Positions 62,853 to 64,000 of a stretch of DNA of 64,000 nt are shown in pieces. The DNA is from SKVR01 sp964453995 (lineage in GTDB: Bacteria; Bacteroidota; Bacteroidia; Bacteroidales; UBA7960): positions 1 to 64,000 of the forward strand of contig CAYVQC010000014.1 of assembly GCA_964453995.1 (NCBI GenBank). Reading direction: 5' to 3'. The notes below the pieces were generated by a model. The model worked only from the letters and a program-made list of their open reading frames with translations, had not been told where the DNA came from and made no database searches. A program made the position numbers and the translations under genes. Positions within the stretch are counted from its first letter, which is position 1. The number at the start of each line of letters is the position of its first letter.

Positions 62853-64000
62853 CTACCACTTAATCATTTTTACTGCCTTTGGGGTATTATTTTCGTTCAG
62901 CAGAAAGACCATGTAAACCCCCGAAGGAAGATCCCGGGTTTGAAAACTGTCTGATTCAGATCCATTGAGATATTTTTGAAGTACTACCTGCCCGTATATA
63001 TTGGTCATTACAACCTGTTTTACAGCTGTTACATTTTCAATTGTAATGATATCCGAAAAAGGATTGGGAAAAATGAAAGGGTTTGTTCCGGCCCACTGAT
63101 CAGTTGCAGATACAATTGAAAATATAGCCGAAAACAGCACATGTTGGTCAGGCATAATAAAATAAAATTCGCTTTGGTCGGTAATATAACTTCCCTCAAA
63201 GTCAACCCATTTTTCAAAGACAAAGCCATCAAAAGCGCTGGCAGAAACCATTACATGTTGACCTGCAGTATATATGCCAGCTCCTGTAACTGTTCCGGCA
63301 CCATGAGGATAAACCCTGCCAGAGAGCAAATACCAACCTGTTGATACATTATGCTCTCCCGGGGATTGTTGCCAGGCGAGGTAAGGATATGTTTTATATT
63401 CTTCGATTTTCCAGGTGAATTCAAAATCCCAGTTTTCAAAGCTCTCCTGCATCAGCATTTCCTGGGTGTTCATTCCCACTCCTCCTGCACTTGTTTCTGT
63501 TCCCGAAGTTTCGATATCCCAATAGCTGTTCTCAACCAGTTGTGTTCCATCACCAAAACCCACTAAACCTGATTTTATATAATTACCCCCCACAACCCCT
63601 TTGGCATAGCTGTTTTTAATAATTGCCTGTGAAGAGATGTTTCCAATTAATCCGCCTGAATAGTTGTTTCCTGAAATTATTCCTGTTGCATAACAGTTTT
63701 CCGTTACTCCGCCATTTTGCCAACCCAGGAGTCCGCCGGCATCGTTGATCAGACAACTTACTGTAACATTGGAATAACAGCCATGAATTTCTGATTCGGA
63801 AACCATACCTATCAATCCACCGGCATGAATCGACCCGGTAAGGATATTCCCTGTTACAGAACATGCAGATACCTGTGAAAGATACGCACTGCCTGCCAAC
63901 CCTCCGGAAATGGCATAGGAAGTAATATCAACATCAACCAGATGAACATTGGTAATGGTGGCATCACTAATCTGACCAAACAAACCCAGATAGTATCCAT
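62853..64000 (-). CDS. T9SS cargo protein with GLUG-type repeats, N-terminus outside window
   Basis: The 3' portion of a gene entering from the right edge; about 382 codons are seen. Five or more GLUG-like beta-helix repeats (SGGLAGSAYLSQVSACSVTG, AGGLIGMVSESEIHGCYS, SGGLIGNISSQAIIKNSYAK) are followed by a NSYWDIETSG segment that commonly closes such repeats. An InlB B-repeat-like module follows (FIMPDQHVLFSAIF), then a type A sorting domain (FIFPNPFSDIITIENVTAVK ... SGVYMVFLLNENNTPKAVKM). It is likely surface-exposed. The MPD/EQ...VxxxAIF module is shared with the large protein at 36404. Convergent with the hybrid kinase gene, 48 bases between stops. Confidence 0.92.
   Translation of the reverse strand, partial: GYYLGLFGQISDATITNVHLVDVDITSYAISGGLAGSAYLSQVSACSVTGNILTGSIHAGGLIGMVSESEIHGCYSNVTVSCLINDAGGLLGWQNGGVTENCYATGIISGNNYSGGLIGNISSQAIIKNSYAKGVVGGNYIKSGLVGFGDGTQLVENSYWDIETSGTETSAGGVGMNTQEMLMQESFENWDFEFTWKIEEYKTYPYLAWQQSPGEHNVSTGWYLLSGRVYPHGAGTVTGAGIYTAGQHVMVSASAFDGFVFEKWVDFEGSYITDQSEFYFIMPDQHVLFSAIFSIVSATDQWAGTNPFIFPNPFSDIITIENVTAVKQVVMTNIYGQVVLQKYLNGSESDSFQTRDLPSGVYMVFLLNENNTPKAVKMIKW

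Overview
The window comes from a member of the Bacteroidota, most likely a marine or anaerobic Bacteroidales/Marinilabiliales-type genome. The evidence is two proteins with type IX secretion (T9SS) C-terminal sorting domains, a PorQ-like T9SS protein, a TamL lipoprotein paired with TamB, TAnnTTTG-type -7 promoter elements, and core proteins of Bacteroidota type. A run of 100 N at 60157-60256 shows that this is a draft or metagenome scaffold.

Layout. 1-3100: a cut HTH/SnoaL-like ORF, a DUF2007 protein and an AbiEi/AbiEii-like toxin-antitoxin pair. 3290-27958: a mostly housekeeping block with tsaD divergent from a first tamB-like gene, then pdxB, a universal stress protein, porQ-like and ispH on +; an O-methyltransferase, M16 protease, def and ruvX on -; ftsK and a lolA-like gene on +; a LysM/periplasmic-binding fusion, guaA and an unknown secreted protein on -; yggS and a long SLC13 permease on +. 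28041-36400 is accessory: a cluster of small palindromic repeats, a membrane protein whose periplasmic half looks like two degenerate ExbD/TolR domains, a Crp/esterase/barrel/membrane-protein operon, a methyltransferase, an OxlT-like MFS carrier and a frameshifted gene remnant. 36404-40693 is a 1429-residue T9SS adhesin-like protein. 40934-48337 is a tamB-tamL operon for outer-membrane assembly. 48344-53764 holds a LOG-family protein, an M15 peptidase, an AI-2E-type permease and a HelD-like helicase. 53967-57207 has a decayed DksA-like zinc-finger gene, a chemoreceptor and cheW. 57724-62804 is a phosphorelay cluster (multi-PAS kinase broken by the assembly gap, Rcp1-like response regulator, hybrid kinase). 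The window ends inside a second T9SS cargo gene with GLUG-type repeats.

How the parts connect. Several modules serve the cell envelope: TamB/TamL and LolA-like proteins for outer-membrane biogenesis, PorQ-like plus two T9SS cargo proteins for secretion, and LysM and M15 proteins for peptidoglycan. The receptor, CheW and the kinases form a sensory block, although no CheA, CheR or CheB is present here. No clearly new multigene system is visible. The least explained items are the ExbD-like membrane protein at 28237-29664, the four-gene Crp operon, and the HTH-membrane-SnoaL fusion at the left edge.
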